41,294 bases of DNA from Rhodospirillaceae bacterium (GCA_018660305.1 JABJKO010000046.1:1-41294), one strand, 5' to 3'. Positions 7,511 to 16,886 are shown, counted from the stretch's first letter. A program made the numbers and translations. The notes: generated from the letters alone by a model not told the origin.

Positions 7511-10006
7511 ATGACAAAACGTATGTTGATCGACGGAACCCATCCGGAAGAGACCCGAGTGGTCATTACGGATGGCAAACGGCTCGAAGAATACGACATC
7601 GAGACCTCCACCAAGACCCAGCTCAAGGGTAATATCTATCTCGCTAAGGTTACACGGGTAGAACCGTCTCTTCAGGCGGCCTTCGTCGATTATGGCGGCG
7701 GCCGACACGGCTTCCTCGCCTTTAGCGAAATACACCCCGATTACTATCAGATTCCCATCGAGGATCGTGAAGCGCTTAAACGCGACATGGCTCAGCTCGA
7801 AGGGAAGGCTCAGGCCGCGCAGGCGCATATCGATGAGATCGACGGCGACGTGCCCGAAGCTGAAGACGATTCCGCCGAGACGGAGACAGACGCCGCGGCA
7901 GAGGCGGACGATGCAGAGCCCGACGCGGATTCCACCGACGCGCCCGACTCCGACGGCGATAGCCCGGCTGACGACACAGCATTATCGGCTGATGCCGAAA
8001 CCGCCGAAGAGTCCGAAAACGGTGAAGAACCGAACGAGCCGGACAGCGCTGAAACCGACAGCGATCAGGAAGCCGGCGATCTGGAAGCAAAGACCGACGA
8101 GCCCGATGCGGAGCCGGAGGAAGCCGCCCCTGCGAAAACTTCCGCACGCCGCGGAAACCCCATGCGGCGCTATAAGATCCAGGAAGTTATCAAGCGCCGC
8201 CAGATCATTCTCATTCAAGTGGTCAAGGAAGAACGGGGGAACAAGGGCGCGGCCCTGACCACCTATATTTCCCTTGCCGGGCGCTATTGCGTGCTGATGC
8301 CCAACGCGACCCGAAGCGGTGGTGGCGTATCGCGCAAAATCACCAGCGCCACCGACAGACGGCGCCTCCGCGATTTGCTCAAGAACCTGGAGGTTCAGGA
8401 GGGCATGGGGGTCATCATGCGGACCGCCGGCATGGAGCGCAACAAGTCGGAAATCAAACGGGATTTCGACTACCTCATGCGTCTGTGGGAAAATGTCCGC
8501 GAACTGACCCTTGAATCCGCCGCACCGGCCCTGGTCTATGAAGAAGGCGACCTTATCAAGCGCGCCATCCGCGATCTTTACACCCGCGATATCGAGGAAG
8601 TCGATGTCGAGGGGACCGACGCATACCAGGCCGCCAAGAAACTCATGCGGATGATGATGCCGAGTCACGCCAAGCGCGTTCAGCCTTATCGTGACACCAT
8701 CCCCCTGTTCCATCGTTATCAGGTGGAATCCCAACTCGAATCCATGCACAACCCGACCGTTCAACTCAAGTCCGGCGGCTATATTGTGATCGATGCGACA
8801 GAGGCCCTCGTGGCCATCGACGTGAATTCCGGCCGCTCGACCAAGGAACGCAATATCGAAGAGACCGCGGTCAAGACGAACCTGGAAGCGGCCAGCGAAG
8901 TTGCCCGGCAATTACGGCTGAGGGATCTGGCGGGGCTGATTGTCATCGATTTCATCGATATGGAAGAAAACCGCAACCAGCGTTCGGTCGAAAAGCGAAT
9001 GAAGGAGGTGGTGAAAACCGACAGGGCGCGTATTCAGCTCGGCCGGATCAGCACCTTCGGCCTGTTCGAACTCTCGCGCCAGCGGTTAAGGCCCAGCCTC
9101 ATGGAGACCAGCACGCAAGCTTGCCCCCATTGCCACGGAAGCGGTGCGATACGCTCGACCGAATCGACGGCGTTGCACGCATTGCGCATGGTCGAAGATG
9201 AAGGTATCCGCTTACGGAGCAGCGAAATATCGCTTTCGGTACCGACCTCCATCGCGCTCTACATCCTCAACCAAAAGCGTGAGTCGCTCATTGAGATCGA
9301 GGCGCGATACAGCTTCAAGGTCAACGTAGCCGGTGACGACAGCCTGATCCCGCCGGATATCCGTATTGAGCGCGTCAAAGCCGCGACCGGCGATCGGCCC
9401 CGGCCGGTCATCAGTGATGTGGAAATGGACGAGCCCGTCGCCGAAGAGGTGGTCGAAGCTGAAGCGGTCGATTCCGAGGAAAAGGAACCGGCCCGCAAAC
9501 GGCGTCCGCGGCGGCGGCGGAAAAAGGAGCCCGGCTCCGCAGACACAAAAATGGACAGTCCGGAAACCGCAGAGCAGCCGACCGTCGAGGCAGAGTCAGC
9601 AGAAGAAACAGAAGATGTTTCCGAAAATGCGGCGGCCGAGAATTCCGACGAAAATGGCGAGCGTCCCCGACGTCGGCGGCGTGGACGCCGGGGCGGCAGA
9701 CGCCGCAATCAGCGTTCTGCGCAAACCGACAATGCCGAGAACGGCGATGGTGATGCCCCGTCCGAAGAGAACGGAGAAAACAAAACGGCCGCCTCTGAGA
9801 CTGTTTCGGAAAACGGTAGTGATACCGCCGAACCGGCCGACATCGCCTCACCTGTGGCGGAGGAGCCGGTAACATCCTCTGTTGCCCCGCCGGAGACCGA
9901 ACCATCGCCCCTGTCAGCGGAAGAAAGCGCGGCGGCTGGTGCGGCGGCGACGGCCTCTGAAGAGGGTGAGCCCCGTCGGGGCTGGTGGCAACGCATCATC
10001 GAGTGA
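7511..10006 (+). CDS. rne: Ribonuclease E (Rne/Rng family endoribonuclease)
   Basis: 831 residues from ATG 7511 (MTKRMLIDGTHPEETRV). This start is preferred over the in-frame extension from 7391 because family members begin here and the extension is unrelated sequence. The S1 RNA-binding domain is split by a strongly acidic low-complexity insert at about residues 97-210, as seen in alphaproteobacterial RNase E. The catalytic DNase I-like core has metal-binding D437 (AIDVNSG) and D480 (VIDFIDM). The Zn-link CPHC is at 538-541. The C-terminal half is disordered, with arginine clusters (RKRRPRRRRKK; RPRRRRRGRRGGRRR) separated by acidic stretches, probably for RNA binding and degradosome contacts. 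It cleaves single-stranded AU-rich RNA in mRNA decay and rRNA/tRNA processing. Confidence 0.95.
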   Translation: MTKRMLIDGTHPEETRVVITDGKRLEEYDIETSTKTQLKGNIYLAKVTRVEPSLQAAFVDYGGGRHGFLAFSEIHPDYYQIPIEDREALKRDMAQLEGKAQAAQAHIDEIDGDVPEAEDDSAETETDAAAEADDAEPDADSTDAPDSDGDSPADDTALSADAETAEESENGEEPNEPDSAETDSDQEAGDLEAKTDEPDAEPEEAAPAKTSARRGNPMRRYKIQEVIKRRQIILIQVVKEERGNKGAALTTYISLAGRYCVLMPNATRSGGGVSRKITSATDRRRLRDLLKNLEVQEGMGVIMRTAGMERNKSEIKRDFDYLMRLWENVRELTLESAAPALVYEEGDLIKRAIRDLYTRDIEEVDVEGTDAYQAAKKLMRMMMPSHAKRVQPYRDTIPLFHRYQVESQLESMHNPTVQLKSGGYIVIDATEALVAIDVNSGRSTKERNIEETAVKTNLEAASEVARQLRLRDLAGLIVIDFIDMEENRNQRSVEKRMKEVVKTDRARIQLGRISTFGLFELSRQRLRPSLMETSTQACPHCHGSGAIRSTESTALHALRMVEDEGIRLRSSEISLSVPTSIALYILNQKRESLIEIEARYSFKVNVAGDDSLIPPDIRIERVKAATGDRPRPVISDVEMDEPVAEEVVEAEAVDSEEKEPARKRRPRRRRKKEPGSADTKMDSPETAEQPTVEAESAEETEDVSENAAAENSDENGERPRRRRRGRRGGRRRNQRSAQTDNAENGDGDAPSEENGENKTAASETVSENGSDTAEPADIASPVAEEPVTSSVAPPETEPSPLSAEESAAAGAAATASEEGEPRRGWWQRIIE

Positions 10007-10021
10007 TGGCGGCCATAACGC

Positions 10022-11170
10022 TCAGGGCACCCACCCCTTAAGGCGGGTGATAGCCTCATTGATGGCACTGGTTTCGCCGGAAAAAGAAATGCGCAGATAG
10101 GCCTTACCGCGATCCCGGTCGAAATCGGTTCCAGGCGTAATCGCCACGCCGACCTCATCGAGCACGCGTTTGCAGAATGCTTCGCTATCATTGGTCAGAT
10201 GCGCAACGTCGGCATAGAGATAAAAAGCGCCATCTGCAGGGGCGAGACGATCGAATCCAATTTTCGGTAATTCATCGAGCAGGAGCGATCGGTTGAGCGC
10301 ATAGCGCTTTACATACTCATCAAGTTCCGCGGTGCAATCGAATGCCGCGCAGGCCGCGTGCTGCGACAATGTGGGCGGCGAGATAAAAAGATTTTGCGCC
10401 AGGCATTCAATACTTCTCTCGAGCTGTGGCGGTATCACCATCCAGCCTATGCGCCACCCGGTCATGGAAAAATATTTCGAAAAGCTGTTTACGACGATGG
10501 CATCCTGATTGAATTGGAGGGCAGACACACCGTCGGCATCATAGGTAATGCCGTGATAGATCTCGTCCGAAATAAGCCGGATGCCCCGCAGGTCACAATA
10601 CTCCGCCAGTGCCTGCATCTCACTTTTACCGAGCATGGTGCCGGCGGGATTGGAAGGGCTGGCCAGAATCAAACCGTCTATCGGACCCTCGATTTTATCC
10701 AGCAATTCCGGTGTCGGCTGAAACCGGGTCTCCGCTCCCGTCGGGACAGCGACCGGCTCGATACCCAGCGCCAGAAGAATATTGCGATAGCCGGGATAGC
10801 CGGGATCCGCCATGGCAACCCGGTCACCGGCATCAAAAGCCGCAATAAATGCCAGGACGAAGCCGCCCGACGATCCTGTCGTTACGGCAATACGGTCCGG
10901 CTCAAGGTCGATCCCCTGGGTTGTGCGGTAATGGTCCGCAATCCGCTGGCGCAAGAGCCCAAGACCAAACGCCTCGGTATAGCCGAGCAGTTCTTCATCC
11001 AGCGCGCGCCTGGCCGCCTCTATGACACCACCCGGCGCCCGCGTCGCCGGCTGACCAAGCTCGAGATGCAGGACATCGCCACGTTCCTCATGGCGTTTGT
11101 TCGCGGCACGCAGAATATCCATAACGATAAAGGGTGGTATCGCGCCCCGTCGGGAAACCTTTAAAGCCAC
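10022..11170 (-). CDS. PLP-dependent class I/II aminotransferase
   Basis: 382 residues, fold type I. PLP-binding features are visible: SPSNPAG (N174), SDEIYHG (D202, Y205) and the Schiff-base lysine K232 in SFSKYFSMTGWRIG. The C-terminal substrate-carboxylate Arg probably lies in KAYLRISFS. The sequence resembles the aspartate aminotransferase-like group of soil and marine alphaproteobacteria; the exact amino acid substrate cannot be read from sequence. It begins 2 bp after the stop of the GGT-like gene, so the two form an operon and may share a route handling gamma-glutamyl or other amino compounds (inference). It is convergent with rne, 15 bp between stops. Confidence 0.88.
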   Translation of the reverse strand: MALKVSRRGAIPPFIVMDILRAANKRHEERGDVLHLELGQPATRAPGGVIEAARRALDEELLGYTEAFGLGLLRQRIADHYRTTQGIDLEPDRIAVTTGSSGGFVLAFIAAFDAGDRVAMADPGYPGYRNILLALGIEPVAVPTGAETRFQPTPELLDKIEGPIDGLILASPSNPAGTMLGKSEMQALAEYCDLRGIRLISDEIYHGITYDADGVSALQFNQDAIVVNSFSKYFSMTGWRIGWMVIPPQLERSIECLAQNLFISPPTLSQHAACAAFDCTAELDEYVKRYALNRSLLLDELPKIGFDRLAPADGAFYLYADVAHLTNDSEAFCKRVLDEVGVAITPGTDFDRDRGKAYLRISFSGETSAINEAITRLKGWVP

Positions 11171-11172
11171 AC

Positions 11173-12636
11173 CTAGAACTCCGCGTTGATGGCGTAGCCG
11201 AAACCGCGTGGATCATTCTTTACGGTGCAGGATTTGGGGTTATCGATAATGCCCTTCGGACAATACATCATGTTGACCAGCCCAATCGCCGACACATCTT
11301 TGATGGGCTGATCGCTATCGCCGAAGGCGGATTTAACGGCACCGGATTCCGCGGCAACCCCGCCTCGACCGATGACCGGAGCGACACGGGGTGCCCGCAA
11401 CGATTTTTCAATATCCACTTCACCGTCAAGCGCCCGCAGCGTCGTTGCCATCAGGGCAACCGGCGCCATGTCATCGCCTGTGCCAGTCGCCGCCATAAAA
11501 GTCTGTTTGGTATTTTTGTTCGTCACAAGCATCGCCGACATGGCAAGGGTCGAACCCTCTTCCGCAGGCTGCGCAGGCATGATGCCGGTTTCACCCGCCA
11601 TTCTGCCCGAACCGAAGGGACGGTTCATGGTCATGACACAGGTTGCCGAATTCCCTTCCCGGTCTATGGCAAGTGCACCGGCGGTTGCGGTCTCGGTCTG
11701 CGATTGCGCGAGCGCGGCGGCATAGGCACGGCGCGATGCGTTCACCAGCATCACCTCTTTCTTGCCCTCCCCCGCCTTGGAAAACCCACTCTTGTCGCCC
11801 AGTTCCTGCCATATGGTCGCGGCAACCCGCCCCCCCAATGCAGGTGAGGGGAAGAAATGAACATCATGAACATCGAACGACCCTTTGACGGTTTTTTGCC
11901 AAGTGGGCCTATAGCCGCGCAGATCCTTCATTGTCAGCCAGCCACCCGCCGCGCGAACCCCGTCGACAAAACTCCTGCCGGCGGAGCCGGCATAAAAGTC
12001 GCCGGGCCCGGTAATGCGGATCCGACCGAGGAGCGCGGCCAAATCGACCTGCCGCAACCTGTTGCCCTCCTTCAGCGGTTTTCCAAGCCGGTCGAAGAAA
12101 ACCGCCCGGCTGGCATTATCCTTGATCGCAACGGCGCCCTTTTTGGCCAGGACCTGGGTCAGGACGCGCGGGATGCGGACGCCAAACCGCGCCATTCTTT
12201 CGGCCGGAAGCACCAGCTGCTCCCATCGCAATCTTCCGTACCGGGCGTGAAGCGCGAACAACCCCCGGAAGCTGCCGGGCGTGGCCGCAATCCAGTGGTT
12301 ACGGAGCGGTGGGCTACGGGCCGCATGAGGGAGAAATTCTATGGATTCCGCAATGTTCTTTTCTTTGTCATAAACCAGGCACATACCCCCACCACCCGGC
12401 CCCGCTGCATCCGGGCGGGTAACCATCATGGTAAGGCTCATGGCGACCACGGCATCCACAGCGGTCCCCCCTGCCGATAAAACATCGCGCCCGACGAGAA
12501 CCGACTGCGGCTCATCCGCAGCGAGACCCCCGAAATAGTCCTGCACGTGTCCAACGTTTCCGGCTTTTGGTCCCGGATCGCCGCAACCGGACAGCAATAT
12601 GGCTACAAGCCCCAACACCACGCATTGACGGGTCAA
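11173..12636 (-). CDS. Gamma-glutamyltransferase-like lipoprotein with altered substrate site
   Basis: About 487 residues from a TTG at 12636 (RBS-like AGGTG 7 nt upstream), which puts a lipoprotein signal at the N-terminus (MTRQCVVLGLVAILLSGC, lipobox LSGC). An in-frame ATG at 12717 would overlap the divergent protease gene and is less likely. The Ntn-hydrolase layout is recognisable: GPGGGG, ATPGSFRGL, GGWLTMKDLRGYRP, and a candidate nucleophile Thr in TAGALAIDREGN. Key GGT residues differ: the Arg of IDFRE is Leu (IEFLPH), the Ser-Ser of PLSSM is Ala-Met (TLAMS), and PGGS is TGTGD. It is shorter than the usual ~550-580 residues because of a deletion before the nucleophile. It probably sits in the envelope. 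Glutathione may not be the substrate. Confidence 0.75.
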   Translation of the reverse strand: MTRQCVVLGLVAILLSGCGDPGPKAGNVGHVQDYFGGLAADEPQSVLVGRDVLSAGGTAVDAVVAMSLTMMVTRPDAAGPGGGGMCLVYDKEKNIAESIEFLPHAARSPPLRNHWIAATPGSFRGLFALHARYGRLRWEQLVLPAERMARFGVRIPRVLTQVLAKKGAVAIKDNASRAVFFDRLGKPLKEGNRLRQVDLAALLGRIRITGPGDFYAGSAGRSFVDGVRAAGGWLTMKDLRGYRPTWQKTVKGSFDVHDVHFFPSPALGGRVAATIWQELGDKSGFSKAGEGKKEVMLVNASRRAYAAALAQSQTETATAGALAIDREGNSATCVMTMNRPFGSGRMAGETGIMPAQPAEEGSTLAMSAMLVTNKNTKQTFMAATGTGDDMAPVALMATTLRALDGEVDIEKSLRAPRVAPVIGRGGVAAESGAVKSAFGDSDQPIKDVSAIGLVNMMYCPKGIIDNPKSCTVKNDPRGFGYAINAEF

Positions 12637-12682
12637 TCTATCGCACCTACGTTGTTTATATGCCCACGGAGCCTTGGCCGTG

Positions 12683-14032
12683 ATGCCATTCAAATCCAAA
12701 ATCGGTTCATTCTTCATTTTATGCGTCGCCGTTGCGCTGCCGCCGTTTCTGAGCGCGTCCAATGCCCATAGCGCCACGGTCATCCGTGATACAGAAATTG
12801 AAAATACCATCCGCGCATATTCGGCGCCACTCCTTGCCGCGGCCGGACTGGAGGACGAGGCCTTTAATATTCATATTGTTCGGGACCGGGACCTCAATGC
12901 CTTTGTCACGCGCGGTCAGCGCCTTTTTATTACAACGGGACTTCTGCGACGGAGTGTTCATGCCGGACAAATACTCGGTGTGATGTCCCATGAAATCGGG
13001 CATATAGCCGGCGGCCATCTTGCCCGATTGCACGGGGCCCTTGATAAAGCAGGCACCGTGGCTTTTGTCACTCAAATACTGGGGCTGGCTGCCGGAATTC
13101 TTGCGCGCGACCCCGGTGCGGCCGTCGCCATCGCCGGTGGTGGGAACCAGGTCGCCGAACGTACCTTCCTGAACTTCAGCCGGGGACAGGAGCAGGCCGC
13201 CGATCAAGCGGGCGTCCGGTACATGGACAAGGCGGGATTTTCCAGCAAGGGCATGCTGGAATTCCTGACGATCCTGTCCGGTCAGGAATTCCTCCACACA
13301 AACCGGCAGGATCCCTATGTCCTGACCCATCCCCTGACAAGAGGCCGGATCCGCTTTGTCAGACATCACGTCGAGAACTCTCCCACGAGCGCCTACACGG
13401 TTCCAGCGGCATTCGCCGAAACGCACCGGCGGATGGTCGCCAAACTAAACGGATTTATTGATCCACCCACCACGACCCTGAGACGCTACAAAGAGGACGA
13501 CGGCTCCATATCATCACGTTACGCACGCGCCATCGCCTATTTTCGCCGCGCCGACCTGACACATGGTCTACCGCTTATCGACTCGCTGATCGCGGAAGAG
13601 CCTAAAAATCCCTATTTCCACGAGCTCAAAGCTCAGTTGATGTTCGAAAACGGCCGAATGGATGTGGCGCTGGACTCTTATAAGGAAGCGACCAGATTGC
13701 TTCCCGATGCGCCTTTGTTGCGCACCAGCCTCGCCCATGTCCAACTTGAAACCAATCGTCAGGAACTGGTGCCCGATGCCCTCCGCAACGCCAAGGAGGC
13801 AATCCGGGTGGACCGATTTGTGCCCCTGGCATGGCGGCTTGCCGGCGTGGCGCACGGGCGCATGGGCGATATAGGTCTCTCCTCCTGGGCCCTGGCTGAA
13901 TATAATTTGCTGATCGGACGAAAAAAGCAGGCCGCGTCACTGGCAAAAAGGGCCATGCGTCTCCTGAAAAAAGGCGACCCCGCCTGGATTCGGGCGCAGG
14001 ACATTACGCAACAGACCGACCGAAAAGGTTAA
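12683..14032 (+). CDS. M48 family metalloprotease with TPR region, BepA-like
   Basis: 449 residues from ATG 12683; GTG 12680 and TTG 12674 are also in frame, but the ATG gives the cleanest signal peptide (MPFKSKIGSFFILCVAVALPP..., cleaved near HSA). The zinc motif HEIGH is at 103-107, and the third ligand is in the helix GQEQAADQAGVRYMD. The C-terminal third has TPR-like helices (PYFHELKAQLMFENGRMDVALDSY). BepA/YfgC-type proteins work in the periplasm on outer-membrane protein quality control and assist LptD maturation. The next gene encodes a DsbA-like thiol oxidoreductase, which fits that context. It is divergent from the GGT-like gene with only 46 bp between, so the promoters must overlap. 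Confidence 0.9.
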   Translation: MPFKSKIGSFFILCVAVALPPFLSASNAHSATVIRDTEIENTIRAYSAPLLAAAGLEDEAFNIHIVRDRDLNAFVTRGQRLFITTGLLRRSVHAGQILGVMSHEIGHIAGGHLARLHGALDKAGTVAFVTQILGLAAGILARDPGAAVAIAGGGNQVAERTFLNFSRGQEQAADQAGVRYMDKAGFSSKGMLEFLTILSGQEFLHTNRQDPYVLTHPLTRGRIRFVRHHVENSPTSAYTVPAAFAETHRRMVAKLNGFIDPPTTTLRRYKEDDGSISSRYARAIAYFRRADLTHGLPLIDSLIAEEPKNPYFHELKAQLMFENGRMDVALDSYKEATRLLPDAPLLRTSLAHVQLETNRQELVPDALRNAKEAIRVDRFVPLAWRLAGVAHGRMGDIGLSSWALAEYNLLIGRKKQAASLAKRAMRLLKKGDPAWIRAQDITQQTDRKG

Positions 14033-14149
14033 CGTTTTCGCGTAGAACAGGCCTGTCGCCCAACACCCGGCGTTCAAAGTTCCGCGAGCCTCTTGCAAAG
14101 GGCCCATGGGCCGATGATATGTTCAGGCACATATTTTGGAGCATTTTCT

Positions 14150-14920
14150 ATGAAGCGTCCTATCCGGTTACCGGCCCTGTTTCTCGCTTCTGTTGCGGTT
14201 CTGGCAACGGCGGGCTCAGGCCATGCGCTGGCGCAGGGAAAAAGCCCGGCCGCCACTCCTTCCGCGGCCGCCATCGAAAAGATTGTCCGCGATTACCTGA
14301 AGAAGAACCCGGAAATCGTCGTTGAGGCCATTGAAGCCCACAAACAGAAACAGCTCGCTCTGGAAGAGGCGGCGGTCAAACAGGCATTGGCGGCGCGAAA
14401 GAACGAGCTGAACAACGATCCATATTCCGCTGTCGGGGGAAACCCGAACGGAGACGTCACGGTCGTCGAATTTTTTGATTATCAGTGCGGCGTCTGTAAG
14501 CGGGTTCACGCCGTTGTCGCCAAAATGACGGAACGCGACCCCAAAATACGCCGGGTCTACAAGGAATGGCCCATATTGGGTCCCGGCTCGGTCTTCGCCT
14601 CGCGTGCCGCAATCGCATCGCGAAAACAGGGCGATCGCAAATATATCAAATTTCACAACGCCATGATGGAATCGAGGAAGTCGCTGTCGGCCCAAACCAT
14701 TCTTGACATTGCCGGCAGTGTCGGGCTCGACCCGGCTAAGCTGAGGAAGGACATGGAGGCGCCCGAGGTTACTCAGACCATACAGCGCAACTACGCGCTC
14801 GCGACCGCCCTGAAACTAAACGGCACCCCCAGTTTTGTGATTGGCAGTCAGCTTCTGCGGGGCGCCCGCGATTTCGACACCATGATGCAGATGGTCAGAG
14901 ACGCCCGTAAGAAAAGCTGA
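14150..14920 (+). CDS. DsbA family periplasmic thiol oxidoreductase
   Basis: 256 residues from ATG 14150, with GGAG upstream; the extension to 14093 lacks a signal peptide. The signal peptide is about residues 1-29 (ending HALAQG). A helical N-terminal segment (IEKIVRDYLKKNPEIVVEAIEAHKQKQ) is typical of ScsC/Com1-type DsbA-like proteins and may mediate oligomerisation. The thioredoxin fold carries C113-G-V-C116 (FFDYQCGVCK), and the cis-proline loop is NGTPSFVIG. The CGVC dipeptide is unlike the CPHC of classical DsbA, so redox potential and role (oxidase versus isomerase) are uncertain. It follows the BepA-like protease by 117 bp and probably helps fold envelope proteins. Confidence 0.9.
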   Translation: MKRPIRLPALFLASVAVLATAGSGHALAQGKSPAATPSAAAIEKIVRDYLKKNPEIVVEAIEAHKQKQLALEEAAVKQALAARKNELNNDPYSAVGGNPNGDVTVVEFFDYQCGVCKRVHAVVAKMTERDPKIRRVYKEWPILGPGSVFASRAAIASRKQGDRKYIKFHNAMMESRKSLSAQTILDIAGSVGLDPAKLRKDMEAPEVTQTIQRNYALATALKLNGTPSFVIGSQLLRGARDFDTMMQMVRDARKKS

Positions 14921-14926
14921 GCATAC

Positions 14927-15580
14927 CTAGCTAATTTCCGCGGCCTCCGGCTGCTTCGATGGCTGCGCCAAGTCGAAGGCCTCAACTGTCATACAGTCAT
15001 TGTAGATACGCTGGACCGTTGGATATGGCGTCAGGTCACAATCGAACCTCTGGGCGTTGAATACCTGCGGGACCAGACAGATATCGGCCAGGCCCGGCGT
15101 ATCACCGTGGCAAAACCGGCCCGTCTCGGCACTATTGGCCAATAGCGGCTCTATGCCCGCGAAACCCTCCGCCACCCAATGTCTGTACCAGATCGTCCGG
15201 CGGTCCTCGTCGATACCCAACTCGTCCTTGAGATAGTTCAACACCGCCAGATTGTTCAACGGGTGAATATCGCAGGAAATTATATTTGCGATGGACCGAA
15301 CCCGGGCCCGCCCCAAATGATCCCGCGGCAAAAACGGCGGCTGCGGAACAGTTTCCTCAAGATATTCAATGATGGCCAACGACTGAACCAGGATCTGGTT
15401 TTCCACTTCGAGTGCAGGCACGCGCCCCTGCGGGTTGATCGCCTTGAAAGCCGACGATGACTGATCGCCGGCCTGAAGATTCACCATGGCCGTGTCGACT
15501 GTCAGCATTTTCAGGTTCAGCGCTATACGAACGCGAAAGGCGGCGGAAGATCGAAAATAGCCATGTAGTAACATCAACAT
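14927..15580 (-). CDS. maiA: Maleylacetoacetate isomerase (zeta-class glutathione S-transferase)
   Basis: 217 residues. The N-terminal thioredoxin-like domain has the zeta-class signature SSAAFRVRIALNLK (family S-S-C-x-W/F-R-V-R-I, here with Ala in place of Cys), NPQGRVPALE and the cis-Pro/SLAIIEYLEE block. The C-terminal all-helical domain follows (IACDIHPLNN-like segment, PGLADICLVPQVFNA). The enzyme uses glutathione to isomerise maleylacetoacetate in tyrosine/homogentisate breakdown. No other genes of that pathway are adjacent, and the active-site Cys substitution leaves room for a different zeta-GST role. An in-frame ATG 6 nt inside is an alternative start. Confidence 0.85.
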   Translation of the reverse strand: MLMLLHGYFRSSAAFRVRIALNLKMLTVDTAMVNLQAGDQSSSAFKAINPQGRVPALEVENQILVQSLAIIEYLEETVPQPPFLPRDHLGRARVRSIANIISCDIHPLNNLAVLNYLKDELGIDEDRRTIWYRHWVAEGFAGIEPLLANSAETGRFCHGDTPGLADICLVPQVFNAQRFDCDLTPYPTVQRIYNDCMTVEAFDLAQPSKQPEAAEIS

Positions 15581-15641
15581 TTCCCCCGGAAATCAGACCT
15601 CTTCAGGGCAAATTACCAGAGCATCCACAAGGCGTCTCGTA

Positions 15642-16772
15642 TCAAATAAAATATTCGCGGAGGGGGGGAAATCCGTTGAAGCCCACCGAACAATAGCTGG
15701 CCGTGTAGGCGCCGGTGCTGAGGATTTCTATCCGGTCCCCGACCTTCAAATCCAGAGGCAATTCGTAATCCGCGCGATCGTAAAGCACATCGACCTCGTC
15801 GCAGGTCGGACCGGCGATAACGACCGGTCCTTTTGCGTCACTGCCATAAGGCGTTCGGATACGATACTGGATCGCTTCGTCCAGGGTTTCCGGCAGACCG
15901 CCAAATCGGCCGATATCAAGATAAACCCACCGCCGATCTCCGCTGCGCGATTTATTGGCAATCAGAATGACTTCGCTCTGGATGACCCCCGCATCTCCGG
16001 CGATATAGCGCCCCGGTTCAGCAATCATCTGCGGCGCTTGGTTGCCGAAATGCCTGGTCATGGCGTCAATGATCGCGACGCTGTGAGTCTCAACTTCGGG
16101 ACTGGACGACCGGTACGATGCAGGAAAGCCACCGCCCACATTGATCATATCCAACTTCAGACCACGCTTCGCCGCCGCGCCAAATACCGCAGCCGTTTTG
16201 CCGATGGCGATGTCCCACTGGCGAAGGTCCCGCTGTTGCGAGCCCACATGAAAGGACACCCCACAGGGCGACAGGCCCATATCGCGCGCCCGTTCCAGCA
16301 GGTACGGCACCATGTCGGAATCGCAGCCGAATTTCTCCGACAGAGGCCAATCCGCCCCCTCGCCGGTCATGTAGAACCGGCAGTAAACCCGGCTGCCAGG
16401 CGCAGCACGCGCGAGTTTTTCCAGCTCCGCTTCGCTGTCATAGGCGAACAGGCTAATACCACGCTCAAACGCAAGCGCGATATGCGATTCCTTCTTGATC
16501 GTATTTCCAAAGGAAATGTCGCCAGACGAAATGCCGATGTCGAGGCACTGGTCAATTTCGTAAATACTGGCGGCATCGAAACAGGCGCCCAGGCGGTGTA
16601 AACGGCCCAGAACTTCCGGCGCCGGATTGGCTTTCAACGCATAATAGATTTTGGCCTGCGGCAATGACGTTCGAAGACGACGAAAATTATCCTCGACGAC
16701 GTCGAGGTCGACCACGAGGCACGGTGTATCCGGGCGCTGTTCCGCCAGAAACTGGAAAATACGGTCTGTCAT
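15642..16772 (-). CDS. Ornithine/lysine decarboxylase, PLP fold type III
   Basis: 376 residues, alanine racemase-like fold. The PLP lysine is in YYALKANPAPEVL. Other family motifs are FHVGSQ, the glycine loop NVGGGFP, AEPGRYI, and the second-subunit active-site Cys-Asp in GPTCDEVDVLY. It decarboxylates ornithine (putrescine synthesis) or, in dual-specificity members, lysine. Substrate choice cannot be decided from sequence. It is upstream of maiA by 61 bp and downstream of the tail-anchored protein gene by 114 bp on the same strand; transcription with either is possible but not shown. Confidence 0.9.
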   Translation of the reverse strand: MTDRIFQFLAEQRPDTPCLVVDLDVVEDNFRRLRTSLPQAKIYYALKANPAPEVLGRLHRLGACFDAASIYEIDQCLDIGISSGDISFGNTIKKESHIALAFERGISLFAYDSEAELEKLARAAPGSRVYCRFYMTGEGADWPLSEKFGCDSDMVPYLLERARDMGLSPCGVSFHVGSQQRDLRQWDIAIGKTAAVFGAAAKRGLKLDMINVGGGFPASYRSSSPEVETHSVAIIDAMTRHFGNQAPQMIAEPGRYIAGDAGVIQSEVILIANKSRSGDRRWVYLDIGRFGGLPETLDEAIQYRIRTPYGSDAKGPVVIAGPTCDEVDVLYDRADYELPLDLKVGDRIEILSTGAYTASYCSVGFNGFPPLREYFI

Positions 16773-16886
16773 TGATAGGGGCGCACTCCCAAGAGGAGCA
16801 ATCGTGATTGACGCTTCAGGCGAAGCGCTTTTACACGCAGATCGAGCGAGGAGAAAGCGAAATCGTCGGGATCGCCGGCGGCGTCT

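Noticed and set aside
12637..12810. Longer GGT-like protein starting at 12717 or 12810
   Set aside because: It would overlap the divergent protease gene and bury the lipoprotein signal more than 25 residues inside.
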